The notes: generated by a model from the letters alone, not told the origin. A DNA stretch of 64,000 nucleotides from Trabulsiella odontotermitis (GCF_001297775.1 NZ_LIFX01000014.1:1-64000), one strand, 5' to 3'. Shown: positions 19,743-29,582, counted from the first letter of the stretch. Numbers and translations: made by a program.

Positions 19743-20307
19743 CGCGTTGCTTATTCCTCTTATCCCCTCTTTTCCTGCCAGGTTTTCCGAAAAACACCGA
19801 CGCATTCTCTGCCTGTTAAACGTGCAGTCAGGTTAATCGTTTTTTTCTAAGTAAAAATTTCTATATAAGTGTGAAGTCGATCACCTGTGCAACACAGTGT
19901 TAATTTTATGTTGCGTGAAAGCCGCGAAATGGCTGGCTTAACAACTGGTTTTCATTTCACCGCCGGACAATTCACCAGCATTTTTTATGAATCCAGCCCA
20001 TATCACTAACTTTTCGCCTTTATAGCAGAACATATCGCCACAACCCCAATGTGAGCGGCTTTTCGCAGTGGAAAAAACCACCAAATCATAAACAATGAAA
20101 TTTAACGCTAAATAACATTTGGATGACCGGACGATTATACCACCCCGCTTATGTGTAACAGAGTATTACAAAGCACTTGCCTGGCGGGACAGGATAGTGA
20201 ACATTACCCCGCGTTTCTCCTCCAAATATAACTATAAGGCGGGTACGTTTTTCGGTATCACGCCCGGAATTCCCCATTTAATATGGGACGTAAAAAAAGA
20301 GGTATAT
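19743..20307 (+). promoter_or_regulatory. Long dtpA upstream region with CRP-like site
   Basis: About 565 bp without a recognisable gene. TGTGA-N6-TCACC at 19870-19885 matches nine of ten CRP consensus positions. A TGTAACA-N5-TTACAAA-like pair near 20153-20172 could be an OmpR-type site, since OmpR controls this transporter in E. coli and Salmonella, but that is weak. The last 189 bases are open in the dtpA frame but have no family similarity. A long, structured leader is likely. Confidence 0.4.
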
Positions 20308-21813
20308 GTGTCAACTGCAAACAATAAACCAGCAGAAAGCGTTAGTCTGAATGCTTTCAAGCAACCGAAAGCGTTCTATCTCATCTTTTCTATCGAATTA
20401 TGGGAACGTTTTGGTTACTACGGCCTGCAAGGGATCATGGCCGTTTACCTGGTTAAACAACTGGGTATGTCTGAAGCGGATTCAATTACATTGTTCTCTT
20501 CCTTTAGCGCACTGGTTTACGGTCTTGTAGCGATCGGCGGCTGGCTGGGCGATAAAGTTCTGGGTACAAAACGCGTTATCATGCTGGGCGCTATCGTCCT
20601 GGCCATTGGTTATGCGCTGGTCGCGTGGTCGGGTCACAACGCCGCGATCGTCTATATGGGGATGGCGACCATCGCCGTCGGTAACGGCCTGTTCAAAGCC
20701 AACCCGTCTTCCCTGCTTTCTACCTGCTACGAGAAAAATGACCCGCGTCTGGACGGTGCATTCACCATGTACTACATGTCCGTGAACATCGGTTCTTTCT
20801 TCTCTATGCTGGCAACTCCGTGGCTGGCGGTAAAATTCGGCTGGAGCGTCGCGTTCGCACTGAGCGTAGTCGGTATGCTGATCACCGTAGTGAACTTTGC
20901 GTTCTGCCAGAAATGGGTGAAACAGTACGGTTCTAAACCAGACTTTGCGCCAGTTAATATGGGCAAACTGCTGGCAACAATCGCGGGTGTTGTGGTTCTG
21001 GTGGCGATTGCAACCTGGCTGCTGCACAATCAGGGTATCGCACGTATCGCGCTGGGCGTGATTGCGCTGGGTATCGTGTGCATCTTCGCGAAAGAAGCAT
21101 TCGCCATGCAGGGTGCGGCGCGTCGTAAGATGATCGTTGCCTTCATCCTGATGCTTGAAGCGGTTGTCTTCTTCGTTCTGTACAGCCAGATGCCGACCTC
21201 ACTGAACTTCTTCGCGATTCGTAACGTTGAGCACTCTATCCTGGGTATCGCGTTCGAGCCGGAACAGTATCAGGCGCTGAACCCGTTCTGGATCATGATT
21301 GGTAGCCCGATCCTCGCGGCAATCTATAACAAGATGGGTGACCGTCTGCCGATGCCGCACAAATTTGCGATCGGCATGATGCTGTGTTCTGGTGCGTTCC
21401 TGGTGCTGCCGCTGGGTGCCAAATTCGCGACTGATGCCGGTATTGTTTCCGTAAATTGGCTGATCCTGAGCTACGCGCTGCAGTCCATCGGTGAACTGAT
21501 GATCTCCGGTCTGGGTCTGGCGATGGTGGCACAGCTGGTGCCGCAGCGTCTGATGGGCTTCATTATGGGTAGCTGGTTCCTGACCACTGCTGGTGCCGCG
21601 ATTATCGCGGGTAAAATCGCCAACCTGATGGCCGTACCGGAAAACGTGACTGATCCGCTGATGTCGCTGGAAGTGTATGGCCGCGTCTTCCTGCAGATTG
21701 GTATTGCGACCGCCGTCATTACTGTGCTGATGATGCTCACCGCGCCGAAGCTTAATCGCATGACGCAGGATAATGACAAATCAGCAGAAGCGAGCGAAAC
21801 TGCGACTGCGTAA
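20308..21813 (+). CDS. dtpA: Dipeptide/tripeptide permease A (POT family)
   Basis: Proton-coupled peptide symporter of the inner membrane with 14 predicted helices, 501 residues (E. coli DtpA 500). The ExxER-type motif [11 protein letters not shown] and the POT signature [13 protein letters not shown] are present. The start is the GTG at 20308, preceded by AAAGAGG, giving (M)[10 protein letters not shown] as in E. coli. The out-of-frame ATG two bases earlier and the 63-codon in-frame extension are rejected. A strong terminator follows. Confidence 0.95.
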   Translation: MSTANNKPAESVSLNAFKQPKAFYLIFSIELWERFGYYGLQGIMAVYLVKQLGMSEADSITLFSSFSALVYGLVAIGGWLGDKVLGTKRVIMLGAIVLAIGYALVAWSGHNAAIVYMGMATIAVGNGLFKANPSSLLSTCYEKNDPRLDGAFTMYYMSVNIGSFFSMLATPWLAVKFGWSVAFALSVVGMLITVVNFAFCQKWVKQYGSKPDFAPVNMGKLLATIAGVVVLVAIATWLLHNQGIARIALGVIALGIVCIFAKEAFAMQGAARRKMIVAFILMLEAVVFFVLYSQMPTSLNFFAIRNVEHSILGIAFEPEQYQALNPFWIMIGSPILAAIYNKMGDRLPMPHKFAIGMMLCSGAFLVLPLGAKFATDAGIVSVNWLILSYALQSIGELMISGLGLAMVAQLVPQRLMGFIMGSWFLTTAGAAIIAGKIANLMAVPENVTDPLMSLEVYGRVFLQIGIATAVITVLMMLTAPKLNRMTQDNDKSAEASETATA

Positions 21814-21837
21814 TGTCATCGGGAAACGAATAAAATT

Positions 21838-21871
21838 AAGCCGCTAACCTCTTGTTGGCGGCTTTTTTTTT
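21838..21871 (+). terminator. Terminator after dtpA
   Basis: AAGCCGC / GCGGCTT stem followed by a run of ten T residues. Confidence 0.9.
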
Positions 21872-21921
21872 ACCTCAATGGGCACTAACATAATGCAAAC
21901 CGCAGCCAAAAGGAGTTACCC

Positions 21922-22527
21922 ATGAAGTTGTTTTATAAACCCGGTGCGTGCTCGCTCGCATCACACATCGTATTGCGTGAGAGTGGTCTGGACTTCACGC
22001 TGGAAGGTGTGGATCTGGCGAAAAAACGGCTGGAAAACGGCGATGATTATCTGAAGGTAAATCCCAAGGGCCAGGTACCGGCTCTGCTGCTTGATGATGA
22101 GACGCTCCTGACGGAAGGCGTGGCGATTATGCAGTACATTGCCGACCGTGTGCCCGATCGCCAGCTACTGGCGGCAACCGACACCCTTAAACGTTACAAA
22201 ACGCTGGAATGGCTGAATTACGTCGCCACCGAGCTGCATAAAAGTTTTACCCCGCTGTTTCGCCCGGACACGCCGGAAGAGTACAAACCGACCGTCCGCG
22301 CGCTGCTGGAGAAAAAGCTGCAGTACATTAACGAATCGCTGAAAGATGAGCAGTGGATTTGCGGCCCGCGTTTCTCCATCGCCGATGCCTATCTGTTTAC
22401 CGTGCTGCGCTGGGCGCGTGGGGTGAAGCTGAATATGGAAGGATTAAGCCATGTGGCTTCGTATATGGAACGTGTTGCGGCACGCCCTGCGGTAACGGCG
22501 GCCATGAAAGCGGAAGGGTTGAACTAA
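21922..22527 (+). CDS. gstA: Glutathione S-transferase (beta class)
   Basis: Cytosolic glutathione transferase of 201 residues, the length of E. coli Gst[17 protein letters not shown] carries the beta-class catalytic Cys10, and the thioredoxin-like N-domain with [13 protein letters not shown] (cis-Pro loop) is followed by the helical C-domain. An AAGGAG site precedes the ATG. In E. coli pdxY and tyrS lie beyond it on the other strand; here only 92 bp separate it from tyrS. Confidence 0.95.
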   Translation: MKLFYKPGACSLASHIVLRESGLDFTLEGVDLAKKRLENGDDYLKVNPKGQVPALLLDDETLLTEGVAIMQYIADRVPDRQLLAATDTLKRYKTLEWLNYVATELHKSFTPLFRPDTPEEYKPTVRALLEKKLQYINESLKDEQWICGPRFSIADAYLFTVLRWARGVKLNMEGLSHVASYMERVAARPAVTAAMKAEGLN

Positions 22528-22532
22528 CAATT

Positions 22533-22602
22533 AGCCTGACGGCGCTGCGCTTGCACTGGCCTGCACGTTTTGCATGCCGGGTAAGCGCAGCGTCACCCGG
22601 CC
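22533..22602. repeat. REP/BIME element between gstA and tyrS
   Basis: Two oppositely oriented REP-like units. The first is GCCTGACGGCGC...GGC (22534-22560); the second, GCCGGGT...ACCCGGC (22576-22601), has the core AAGCGCAGCGT complementary to part of the first. They lie between two convergent genes, the usual place for BIMEs, and exactly where pdxY would be expected. Confidence 0.8.
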
Positions 22603-22619
22603 TGATTTAAAAAAACCGA

Positions 22620-23894
22620 TTACTTCCAGCTGATCAGACAGTAATTCTTTTTACCGCGGCGCAATAACGTGTAGCGCCCGAACAGACGATCATTGTCGGT
22701 AAAGGTGTATTCCGGATCAGCCTGTTTTTCACCGTTGATGGTGACGGCATTGGAAGCCACTGTTTTACGTGCCTGACCGCGTGACGGTTGCAACTCAGAA
22801 TCCACCAGCGCCTGCAGCAGATCGGCGTCTTTGGTCATTTCAATCATCGGCACGCCGTCCTGCGCCAGTTGTTCGAAATCCGCTTCGCTGAGATCACTCA
22901 GTGTACCGTTGAACAGGCTTTCGGTGATGCGTTTCGCCGCCGCCAGACCTTCTTCACCATGCACCAGACGGGTGACTTCATCCGCCAGCACGTACTGCGC
23001 GCGCGGCGCTTTACCGCTGTTTTTATCTTCTTCTTCCAGAGCATTGATCGCTTCAATGTCCATAAAGGTGAAGAATTTAAGGAAGCGATAAACGTCGGCA
23101 TCCGCGGTGTTGATCCAGAACTGATAGAACTTGTACGGACTGGTTTTCTTCGGATCCAGCCACACCGCGCCACCTTCGGTTTTACCAAATTTGGTGCCAT
23201 CCGCTTTGGTGATCAGCGGTACGGTCAGACCGAATGCCTGGTTCTGATGCAGACGACGGGTCAGATCGATGCCCGACGTGATGTTGCCCCACTGGTCGGA
23301 ACCGCCAATTTGCAGCACGACACCATGCAGCTTGTTCAGGCAGGCAAAGTCATAACCCTGCAGCAGGTTGTAGGAGAATTCGGTGAAAGAAATCCCGACA
23401 TCGTCGCGATTCAGACGCTGTTTCACCGCTTCTTTGTTGATCATCTGGTTAACAGAGAAGTGCTTACCGATATCACGCAGGAAGGTCAGCACGTTCATGT
23501 TGCCGAACCAGTCATAGTTGTTCGCCGCGATAGCGGAGTTGCTGCCGCAATCGAAATCGAGGAACGGCGACACCTGCTTGCGGATTTTATCCACCCACTC
23601 CTGCACGGTCTCTTCGGTATTCAGCTTGCGCTCGGTCGCTTTGAAGCTTGGATCGCCAATCAGCCCCGTCGCGCCGCCCACCAGCGCAACCGGCTTGTGA
23701 CCCGCCAGCTGGAAGCGTTTCAGGCATAACAAAGGAACAAGATGCCCCAAATGCAAGCTGTCAGCGGTAGGATCGAAGCCGCAATAGAGCGCGATCGGGC
23801 CTTGCGCCAGTCGCTCTGCTAACGCTTCCTCGTCCGTCACCTGAGCCACCAGGCCCCGCTCTTGCAATTGTTTAATCAAGTTACTGCTTGCCAT
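22620..23894 (-). CDS. tyrS: Tyrosyl-tRNA synthetase
   Basis: Class I aminoacyl-tRNA synthetase charging tRNA-Tyr, 424 residues as in E. coli. HLGH is the HIGH-type motif and KFGKT the KMSKS-type motif. The C-terminal S4-like RNA-binding domain ([19 protein letters not shown]) is intact. The start [10 protein letters not shown] at 23894 matches E. coli; four codons upstream are ignored. It lies downstream of pdxH with a likely attenuating hairpin between, and pdxY, its usual partner, is missing. Confidence 0.97.
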   Translation of the reverse strand: MASSNLIKQLQERGLVAQVTDEEALAERLAQGPIALYCGFDPTADSLHLGHLVPLLCLKRFQLAGHKPVALVGGATGLIGDPSFKATERKLNTEETVQEWVDKIRKQVSPFLDFDCGSNSAIAANNYDWFGNMNVLTFLRDIGKHFSVNQMINKEAVKQRLNRDDVGISFTEFSYNLLQGYDFACLNKLHGVVLQIGGSDQWGNITSGIDLTRRLHQNQAFGLTVPLITKADGTKFGKTEGGAVWLDPKKTSPYKFYQFWINTADADVYRFLKFFTFMDIEAINALEEEDKNSGKAPRAQYVLADEVTRLVHGEEGLAAAKRITESLFNGTLSDLSEADFEQLAQDGVPMIEMTKDADLLQALVDSELQPSRGQARKTVASNAVTINGEKQADPEYTFTDNDRLFGRYTLLRRGKKNYCLISWK

Positions 23895-23962
23895 CAAATT
23901 CTCCATCTATAAACGGACTGCACCTCTGCCGGTACACGACTTTTCGTCAGATACGAAAGTTC

Positions 23963-24001
23963 CATAGAATAAAGCGCCAGCCCTTCTTGTACCAGCGCTT
24001 A
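23963..24001 (-). terminator. Hairpin between pdxH and tyrS
   Basis: On the minus strand AAGCGCTGG pairs with CTGGCGCTT through nine pairs, two of them G-U, followed by TATTCT. It may end or attenuate transcription from pdxH into tyrS. Confidence 0.5.
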
Positions 24002-24019
24002 ACGCAACATTTTTAGGGT

Positions 24020-24676
24020 TTATGGCGCAAGGCGATCGATTTTCCAGGCGTCGCTATCTCGCTGATATAAAAAACGGTCGTGCAGGCGGTGTTCACCTCC
24101 CTGCCAGAATTCCATTTGCTCGATGCTGACGCGGAAACCGCCCCAGAAACTCGGCAACGGGATTTCACCCTGCTGAAACTTTTGCTTCAGTTCGAGGAAT
24201 TTGCTTTCAAGGATCCCGCGCGCGGAAATGCGGCTCGACTGTTTGGATACCCAGGCGCCAATCTGGCTGTCGCGCGGACGGCTGTGGAAGTATTTCACCA
24301 CTTCCAGCGTGGAGAGTTTTTCGGCTTTGCCGATGACCATCACCTGACGTTCCAGCATATGCCAGGGAAACAGCAGGCTGATCCGCGGATTCTGTTCAAT
24401 CTGATGCGCTTTGCGGCTGCCGAGGTTGGTGTAGAACACCAGCCCTTTTTCATCATAGTGTTTGAGTAACACAATACGCTGATAAGGCTGACCGTGTTCA
24501 TCAACGGTCGCCACTACCATTGCCGTCGGATCGGCGAGTTTTGCGTCGCAGGCCTGGCGTAACCAGCGTTCGAAAAGGGTTAACGGTTCTTCGGGAAGAT
24601 CGCGGCGACGAAGGCCGCCACGGGTGTATTCTCTGCGCAGATGCGCGATTTGTTGCAGTTCGTCATTATCAGGCAT
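24020..24676 (-). CDS. pdxH: Pyridoxine/pyridoxamine 5'-phosphate oxidase
   Basis: FMN enzyme making pyridoxal 5'-phosphate in the last step of vitamin B6 synthesis and salvage. It is 218 residues, equal to E. coli PdxH. Landmarks are [24 protein letters not shown] and the C-terminal [12 protein letters not shown] substrate loop. The ATG at 24676 ([10 protein letters not shown]) is chosen over one six codons earlier by family alignment. Downstream of mliC, gap 57 bp. Confidence 0.97.
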   Translation of the reverse strand: MPDNDELQQIAHLRREYTRGGLRRRDLPEEPLTLFERWLRQACDAKLADPTAMVVATVDEHGQPYQRIVLLKHYDEKGLVFYTNLGSRKAHQIEQNPRISLLFPWHMLERQVMVIGKAEKLSTLEVVKYFHSRPRDSQIGAWVSKQSSRISARGILESKFLELKQKFQQGEIPLPSFWGGFRVSIEQMEFWQGGEHRLHDRFLYQRDSDAWKIDRLAP

Positions 24677-24733
24677 GGCGTTCGAAATCATCATCGTTGG
24701 GAGGTATTATTGTGCCCTCCCTGCCTGAAAATC

Positions 24734-25057
24734 TCAACGTTGCGGATTTTGTAACTGGCAGTTATTCAGGACAATGCGGTCACGTTTGTAGACGGTTGCC
24801 GAGTCCCCTTTCGACCAGAAAACATATACGCCGTCGGTGTAACGGGCGCCGGAAGCGGAAAGCCCCTGTTTCAGGGTACGCAGCTGGTTGTCATAAATGA
24901 AACTAACTTCTTCACGGGTGTTATTGAGTTTGACGGTGAGCGGTTTTTCGTCGCACTGGTATTCCAGTTTGTCTGTCTGCATGCGCTCGACAAACTGGTT
25001 ATAGTAGCTACAGCCCGCAAGCATGAAGGGAATAACGGCAATCAGTAGTTTTTTCAT
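24734..25057 (-). CDS. mliC: Membrane-bound lysozyme inhibitor MliC
   Basis: Lipoprotein that blocks C-type (host) lysozyme in the periplasm, of the MliC/PliC family. It has 107 residues with signal peptide [13 protein letters not shown] and lipobox LAGC, so it is lipidated at Cys16. The mature part has the paired cysteines and the [12 protein letters not shown] segment typical of the family. It sits between anmK and pdxH as in E. coli (ydhA). Confidence 0.93.
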   Translation of the reverse strand: MKKLLIAVIPFMLAGCSYYNQFVERMQTDKLEYQCDEKPLTVKLNNTREEVSFIYDNQLRTLKQGLSASGARYTDGVYVFWSKGDSATVYKRDRIVLNNCQLQNPQR

Positions 25058-25085
25058 GGTCGATCCTGATGACTTTCCTGGTCCT

Positions 25086-25102
25086 GGAGGGCAATGCCCT
25101 CC
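25086..25102 (-). other. Stem-loop between anmK and mliC
   Basis: GGAGGGC / GCCCTCC with a 3-nt loop in the 90-bp gap. There is no T run on either strand; probably an mRNA-processing or stability element. Confidence 0.4.
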
Positions 25103-25147
25103 GTGAATAATTCCATTTTAACCACAGCATTATCATCAGGATTTCAG

Positions 25148-26272
25148 TTAACTCTGATTCTTGCGCGGGTTCGCCGGGTAAATCGCCCCCAGCACGGACG
25201 CCTCCGCCGCACCGGTGACCGACGGCAGATTGCCCGGCAGTCCGGCGATCGTGCGCCACGCAAGCCAGGCGAACGCCAGCGCTTCCATGTCATCGCCGCT
25301 GATACCCGCGTCGTCGGTGGTGGTGACTTCCGTGCCCGGCAGCATGCCTGCCAGCCGCGCCATCAACAGCGGGTTACGGCTGCCGCCGCCACACACTAAC
25401 AACCGCTCGCAACCACCGCTCAGCAGTACCTGTTCGCTGATGGTAATTGCCGTCAGCTCCGCCAGCGTCGCCTGTACATCCTGCGGTTGCAGACCCGGAT
25501 GTCGCATCAGATGCCGCTCGAGCCAGCTCAGATTGAAATACTCGCGGCCCGTGCTTTTTGGCGCGGGTAAGGCAAAGAACGGATCGCTCAGCATGTCCTG
25601 TAACAGCGACAGGATCACTTTCCCGCTTCCCGCCCATTCCGCGTCTTTATCGTAAGGTTTGCCGCGCTGACGCCAGATCCACGCGTCCATCAGCATATTC
25701 CCCGGCCCGGTGTCATAGCCGCGCACCGGCTGACCAGGAATGAGTAAAGACAGGTTGGCGATACCACCGATATTCAGCACCATGCGTCGTTCCACCGGAT
25801 GGGCCAGCAGCGCGTTATGGAACGCCGGAACCAGCGGCGCGCCCTGTCCGCCAAGTGCCATATCGCGACGGCGAAAATCCCCCACGACGGTGACGCCGGT
25901 GCGCGCTACAATCTGGTTGTTATCGCCAATTTGCATGGTATGCGCGGCGGGGCCGACCGGCTCGTGCCAGACCGTCTGCCCGTGGCAGCCAATGGCGACG
26001 ATATCTTCTGCCAGCAACCGCTCCTGGCTCATCAGCGCCAGCACGGCATCCGCAAACAGGCGCCCCAGTTGTACGTCGAGACGCCCCAGTTGCGAAAGCG
26101 TCAGTTGCTGTCCCTGGCAAATGCCCAACACGGCTTCTTTCAGCGGCGCGGGGATCGGATAAGTCAGACTGGCCTGTTGTGCGACCATCGTTTCATCAAT
26201 GGCGGCAAGTACGACATCCACTCCATCAAGGCTGGTGCCTGACATTACGCCAATATAGCGACCCGATTTCAT
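25148..26272 (-). CDS. anmK: Anhydro-N-acetylmuramic acid kinase
   Basis: Cytosolic kinase that opens and phosphorylates 1,6-anhydro-MurNAc to MurNAc 6-phosphate in peptidoglycan recycling. The product has 374 residues (E. coli about 369). [15 protein letters not shown] is the phosphate-binding P-loop of the ASKHA fold; [12 protein letters not shown] and [11 protein letters not shown] are conserved. First gene of anmK-mliC-pdxH; slyB diverges from it. Confidence 0.96.
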   Translation of the reverse strand: MKSGRYIGVMSGTSLDGVDVVLAAIDETMVAQQASLTYPIPAPLKEAVLGICQGQQLTLSQLGRLDVQLGRLFADAVLALMSQERLLAEDIVAIGCHGQTVWHEPVGPAAHTMQIGDNNQIVARTGVTVVGDFRRRDMALGGQGAPLVPAFHNALLAHPVERRMVLNIGGIANLSLLIPGQPVRGYDTGPGNMLMDAWIWRQRGKPYDKDAEWAGSGKVILSLLQDMLSDPFFALPAPKSTGREYFNLSWLERHLMRHPGLQPQDVQATLAELTAITISEQVLLSGGCERLLVCGGGSRNPLLMARLAGMLPGTEVTTTDDAGISGDDMEALAFAWLAWRTIAGLPGNLPSVTGAAEASVLGAIYPANPRKNQS

Positions 26273-26418
26273 ATGCCTTCCTTAGTAAGGTTTTGAGAAT
26301 TAACACTCCACCATAAAGCGTTTCGCATTGCTACGATGCAATAATAGTTTTTAACAATCCCTCGCGGAAAACACGAATGCGTTGTAGTCAATTTTTACAC
26401 CGGGGTAATATCCACGCT

Positions 26419-26453
26419 CGTTTATCTTTGGTTAAATGTGCTTTCGCTATTAT
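26419..26453 (+). promoter_or_regulatory. PhoP box and -10 element of slyB
   Basis: Direct hexamers CGTTTA (26419-26424) and GGTTAA (26430-26435), five bases apart, each match the PhoP half-site (T/G)GTTTA at five of six positions. Twelve bases later comes TATTAT (26448-26453), the standard spacing for class-II PhoP activation. slyB is a known PhoP target in E. coli and Salmonella. Confidence 0.72.
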
Positions 26454-26559
26454 TTTTTGATTTGCAGACAGATCAGATGCCCTGCTGCGAGCAAATACCA
26501 TATAATTGCATGATGATGGATGCTCGACCGAGCGTTACATGTGAACAGGAGATTCATGA

Positions 26560-27027
26560 ATGATGTTACGTATTTTAGCCGTTTCTATGGTGGGTTTATC
26601 ACTGGCTGGCTGTGTCAGTAGCAGTGGCCTGTCCGGAGATGTGTATACCGCATCCGAGGCCAAACAGGTTCAGAACGTGACCTACGGAACCATTGTCCAC
26701 GTGCGTCCGGTCCAGATTCAGGGTGGTAATGACACCAACGCCATCGGTGCCATTGGCGGTGCTGTTCTGGGTGGTTTCCTGGGCAATACTATCGGCGGTG
26801 GTACAGGTCGATCGCTGGCGACAGCGGCCGGTGCCGTGGCGGGTGGCGTTGCAGGCCAGGGCGTTCAGGGTGCCATGAACAAAACCCAGGGCGTTGAACT
26901 GGAAATCCGCAAAGATGACGGCAATACCATTATGGTGGTCCAGAAACAGGGTGATACCCGCTTCTCTGCCGGGCAGCGCGTCGCCATGGCCAGCAATGGC
27001 AGCCAGGTAACTGTTTCCCCGCGTTAA
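26560..27027 (+). CDS. slyB: Outer-membrane lipoprotein SlyB
   Basis: PhoP-regulated lipoprotein of 155 residues, equal to E. coli. A signal peptide with lipobox LAGC (Cys18) leads to the Gly-rich glycine-zipper segment GAIGGAVLGGFLGNTIGGG and a C-terminal beta-type domain. Glycine-zipper proteins of this kind (Pcp/SlyB) help keep the outer membrane stable. A PhoP-type promoter lies upstream. Followed by a terminator. Confidence 0.96.
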   Translation: MMLRILAVSMVGLSLAGCVSSSGLSGDVYTASEAKQVQNVTYGTIVHVRPVQIQGGNDTNAIGAIGGAVLGGFLGNTIGGGTGRSLATAAGAVAGGVAGQGVQGAMNKTQGVELEIRKDDGNTIMVVQKQGDTRFSAGQRVAMASNGSQVTVSPR

Positions 27028-27036
27028 TCTCTTCCC

Positions 27037-27062
27037 GCGTGGCGCGCCCTGCGCCACGCTTT
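27037..27062 (+). terminator. Terminator after slyB
   Basis: GCGTGGCGC / GCGCCACGC stem with a 5-nt loop followed by TTTCCCGGTTTT. Confidence 0.75.
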
Positions 27063-27268
27063 CCCGGTTTTACCTGCCCTGACAATTTTTTATTGTTGCT
27101 TAATCTTACAAACAAATGATTACTCTAAAAATGGCGTTCGGAATTTTCGCGAATGCTTTATTTGTTCAGGCGCAATATTTTCTGATAAATAAAAAGATAA
27201 ACTCTCTTTGACGCGGGAAGGATACCTGCACAATTTGGGCTGTATATTGCAGTCCGCTTACATTGAGA

Positions 27269-28642
27269 ATGTCTATTATGCTTAACACCACGCGACATTG
27301 TTTACGCCACGTCTTTTTATTCATTACTATTTGTATTGCCGCTGTTTTTATCTTCTTTTACCTGTCAATGTTAACCCTAAGACATACGCCTGGTATCAGC
27401 ACTGTCGTATTTCCGACGATGACGATATTTCTGTTAGTGTTTCATACAATGGTCGCAGGCTTCATGCTTATGAAGTATATCTGTGAAAAGCAGCGACTGT
27501 ATCTGATGCCCATCGCCTGCGCCTTCGCTGGCTCCGCCCTGCTGATGCTGGGCACACTCAGCAGCTATCCACAGTGGTATCTTTGCACCGCGGGGCGCTC
27601 AATTAATTACAATGATGCGATTATTTTTTACTTTTTCCGTAACATTATGATGGCAACATTGTTTGTCGCCGCGGCCATATTATTCAGATTTCGTAAGCAT
27701 AATATGCATGCACGACACATTCATGCATGCATATTATTTGCCACTATCATATTCACCGCATCAATGATTTTGCTCTCCTGGTTTTACTCCAGTAAATCCT
27801 CATTAGTCAGCGTGAATTTCATTGATAATTTAACCTATACCTTCACGCCGTTGTGGAGAGATATTATTGGCTGGTGTCTGGTGGCGATGTGGTGCGTCAC
27901 CCTCGTAATATTGGTCCATATTTCACGGCTGCGAAATATATTCTGGTACAGCGGCGGTTTCTTTTGCGTCTGTTTTATCGTCACGCTCACGGTGTTACTG
28001 TCATCCGATCACAGCGCGGGTTATACCTGGTATCAGGCGCGTTTTATTGAAACCGTCACCACGCTATTCCTGATTTTTGTCCTGCTGTGCGATGTGTTCA
28101 ATCTCTACCGCGAATCTCACGATAAATACCTCGATTCCTATCAAAATTCGATTCGCGAGCCGCTGACCCGACTCTACAACCGCAGCTACTTTTACGATAC
28201 GTTGACGCAACAACTGCCTGGCACAACCCCTGCCCGTCAACTGTCGGTCATCGTCAGCGATCTTGACCGCTTTAAACGCATTAACGACCAGTACGGGCAT
28301 TTACAGGGTGATAAGGTGATCCAGTTTGTCTCTGGCGTGTTGCAGAACGCCGTGCGCGAAGAGGACGTTGCCGCGAGGATCGGCGGCGAGGAATTTGCCC
28401 TGCTGCTGACCAATACCTCCGCCGATGAAGCGCTGAATGTCGCCGAACGCATCCGCCAGACCATTTGCCAGCAGGATCCGCAAAACAGCGGCGGCCAGCT
28501 TCCGGAGCCGGTCACCATCAGCATGGGGGTCTTTACCGCGACGGAATATGATTTATCCGCCGAAGAGTGCGTGCAGCGCGCCGATCAGGCGATGTACGCC
28601 GCCAAAGAGGCGGGACGCAATCGTGTGGTGGTCTGGCAGTAA
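27269..28642 (+). CDS. Membrane diguanylate cyclase (GGDEF)
   Basis: Makes cyclic di-GMP from two GTP. The 457-residue product has about eight membrane helices in its first 280 residues (a MASE-type sensor not assigned here), then a GGDEF domain from about 290. The active motif is GGEEF near residue 374, preceded five residues earlier by the inhibitory-site RxxD (REED), so feedback control by product is expected; SDLDRFKRINDQYGH is also intact. The start is uncertain: ATG 27269, ATG 27278 and TTG 27263 are all in frame. The membrane half is visibly more AT-rich than its neighbours. It lies between slyB and slyA, which are adjacent in E. coli. Confidence 0.9.
   Translation: MSIMLNTTRHCLRHVFLFITICIAAVFIFFYLSMLTLRHTPGISTVVFPTMTIFLLVFHTMVAGFMLMKYICEKQRLYLMPIACAFAGSALLMLGTLSSYPQWYLCTAGRSINYNDAIIFYFFRNIMMATLFVAAAILFRFRKHNMHARHIHACILFATIIFTASMILLSWFYSSKSSLVSVNFIDNLTYTFTPLWRDIIGWCLVAMWCVTLVILVHISRLRNIFWYSGGFFCVCFIVTLTVLLSSDHSAGYTWYQARFIETVTTLFLIFVLLCDVFNLYRESHDKYLDSYQNSIREPLTRLYNRSYFYDTLTQQLPGTTPARQLSVIVSDLDRFKRINDQYGHLQGDKVIQFVSGVLQNAVREEDVAARIGGEEFALLLTNTSADEALNVAERIRQTICQQDPQNSGGQLPEPVTISMGVFTATEYDLSAEECVQRADQAMYAAKEAGRNRVVVWQ
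27699..27737. repeat. 14-bp inverted repeat inside diguanylate cyclase gene
   Basis: ATAATATGCATGCA at 27699-27712 and its exact complement TGCATGCATATTAT at 27724-27737, separated by 11 bases. It lies in the codons for a cytoplasmic loop between membrane helices. Confidence 0.8.
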
Positions 28643-28653
28643 AGCAGAAAAAG

Positions 28654-28680
28654 AAAGGCCCTGCGAGTGCAAGGCCTTTT
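28654..28680. terminator. Terminator between diguanylate cyclase and slyA
   Basis: AAAGGCC / GGCCTTT stem around a 12-nt loop, flanked by A-rich and T-rich tracts. It serves two convergent genes. Confidence 0.75.
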
Positions 28681-28703
28681 AGTTATTCCGGGTACGGCGT
28701 TGC

Positions 28704-29144
28704 TCAGTCTCTTGCCTGCAGCTCGAGAATGTTTTGCTCAATACGTGAAATCAGATTGAGCAGCATGTTCAGTTCATCCGCGGTAATTCCAGACAGAATT
28801 TCACCGCGCGTTTTCCTGATCACCGCCTCCATCTCTTCAATCAGCGGCTCAGCTTTCTCAGTGAGCTTAATGCGCTTAGCACGACGATCGCTTGCACATG
28901 TCTGGCGAGAGATGAGTCCTTTCTCCTCCAGTTGGTCAAGCGTTCTCACCAGTGACGGTTGCTCGATGCCAATCGCTTTAGCCAGTTGAATTTGCGACTG
29001 CTCCGGGGGAAGCTGATGAATATTGTGCAGCGTCACCCAATGCGTTTGCGTCAATTCCAGAGGTTTCAGGCGATGGTCAATCAGAGCACGCCAGATGCGC
29101 ACTAACCGAGCCAGATCAGAACCTAATGGCGATTCCAATTTCAT
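28704..29144 (-). CDS. slyA: MarR-family regulator SlyA
   Basis: Dimeric winged-helix regulator that mainly counters H-NS silencing, and needed for virulence gene expression in Salmonella. It has 146 residues (E. coli 144). The recognition region [25 protein letters not shown], shown here only in part as [17 protein letters not shown], and the wing [16 protein letters not shown] are conserved. A perfect SlyA palindrome lies 11 bp upstream of the start, so it likely represses itself. Divergent from ydhIJK. Confidence 0.96.
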   Translation of the reverse strand: MKLESPLGSDLARLVRIWRALIDHRLKPLELTQTHWVTLHNIHQLPPEQSQIQLAKAIGIEQPSLVRTLDQLEEKGLISRQTCASDRRAKRIKLTEKAEPLIEEMEAVIRKTRGEILSGITADELNMLLNLISRIEQNILELQARD

Positions 29145-29154
29145 CTCCTTATAA

Positions 29155-29166
29155 TTAGCTTGCTAA
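29155..29166. promoter_or_regulatory. SlyA operator
   Basis: TTAGCTTGCTAA, the exact complement of the SlyA consensus TTAGCAAGCTAA, between slyA and the divergent ydhIJK operon. It is well placed for autoregulation of slyA and for control of ydhIJK. Confidence 0.88.
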
Positions 29167-29342
29167 GTTATTATACTGATTTTAAGATAGTGTGCAGCAT
29201 TTAACATACCAAAACAATGTATTGCCTTCTTAACGCAAACCAAAGCAATGATTTATACTCTCAATAGTTATAAATGCGTTTTGCCGATGTGGATCCCACA
29301 ATTGGCCTCTTACTTCGTCCAGGCAAAGGATTTCTGCTCGTG

Positions 29343-29576
29343 ATGTTAACATTCACTGCGTCAGGATTGCCCCTTCAGGATCTGGTGCTTGGCGCATCAA
29401 TCTACTTTCCCCCATTGTTCAAAGCTGTCCTGTTGGGCTTTCTGATCTGGCTTGTCGCCCACCGCCAGTTACGCGACTGGATGTACGCGGGCGATATCTG
29501 GCATCCCATGCTGATGGATCTCTCTTTATTCGCGCTGTCCGTATGTCTGGCGCTGGTACTTATTGTGTCGTGGTGA
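29343..29576 (+). CDS. ydhI: YdhI, DUF1656 small membrane protein
   Basis: Short inner-membrane protein of 77 residues with two helices, homologous to AaeX. The motifs [18 protein letters not shown] and [17 protein letters not shown] are conserved with E. coli YdhI (78). The ATG at 29343 is chosen because it reproduces the E. coli N-terminus; the frame is open 23 codons upstream. First gene of ydhIJK, an efflux-pump-like set. Confidence 0.85.
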   Translation: MLTFTASGLPLQDLVLGASIYFPPLFKAVLLGFLIWLVAHRQLRDWMYAGDIWHPMLMDLSLFALSVCLALVLIVSW

Positions 29577-29582
29577 TGCCTG

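Noticed and set aside
20119..20307. In-frame extension of dtpA
   Set aside because: Not similar to the family; GTG at 20308 with a good ribosome site gives the known start.
22788..23729. Open frame opposite tyrS
   Set aside because: Antisense shadow; composition follows tyrS codon structure.
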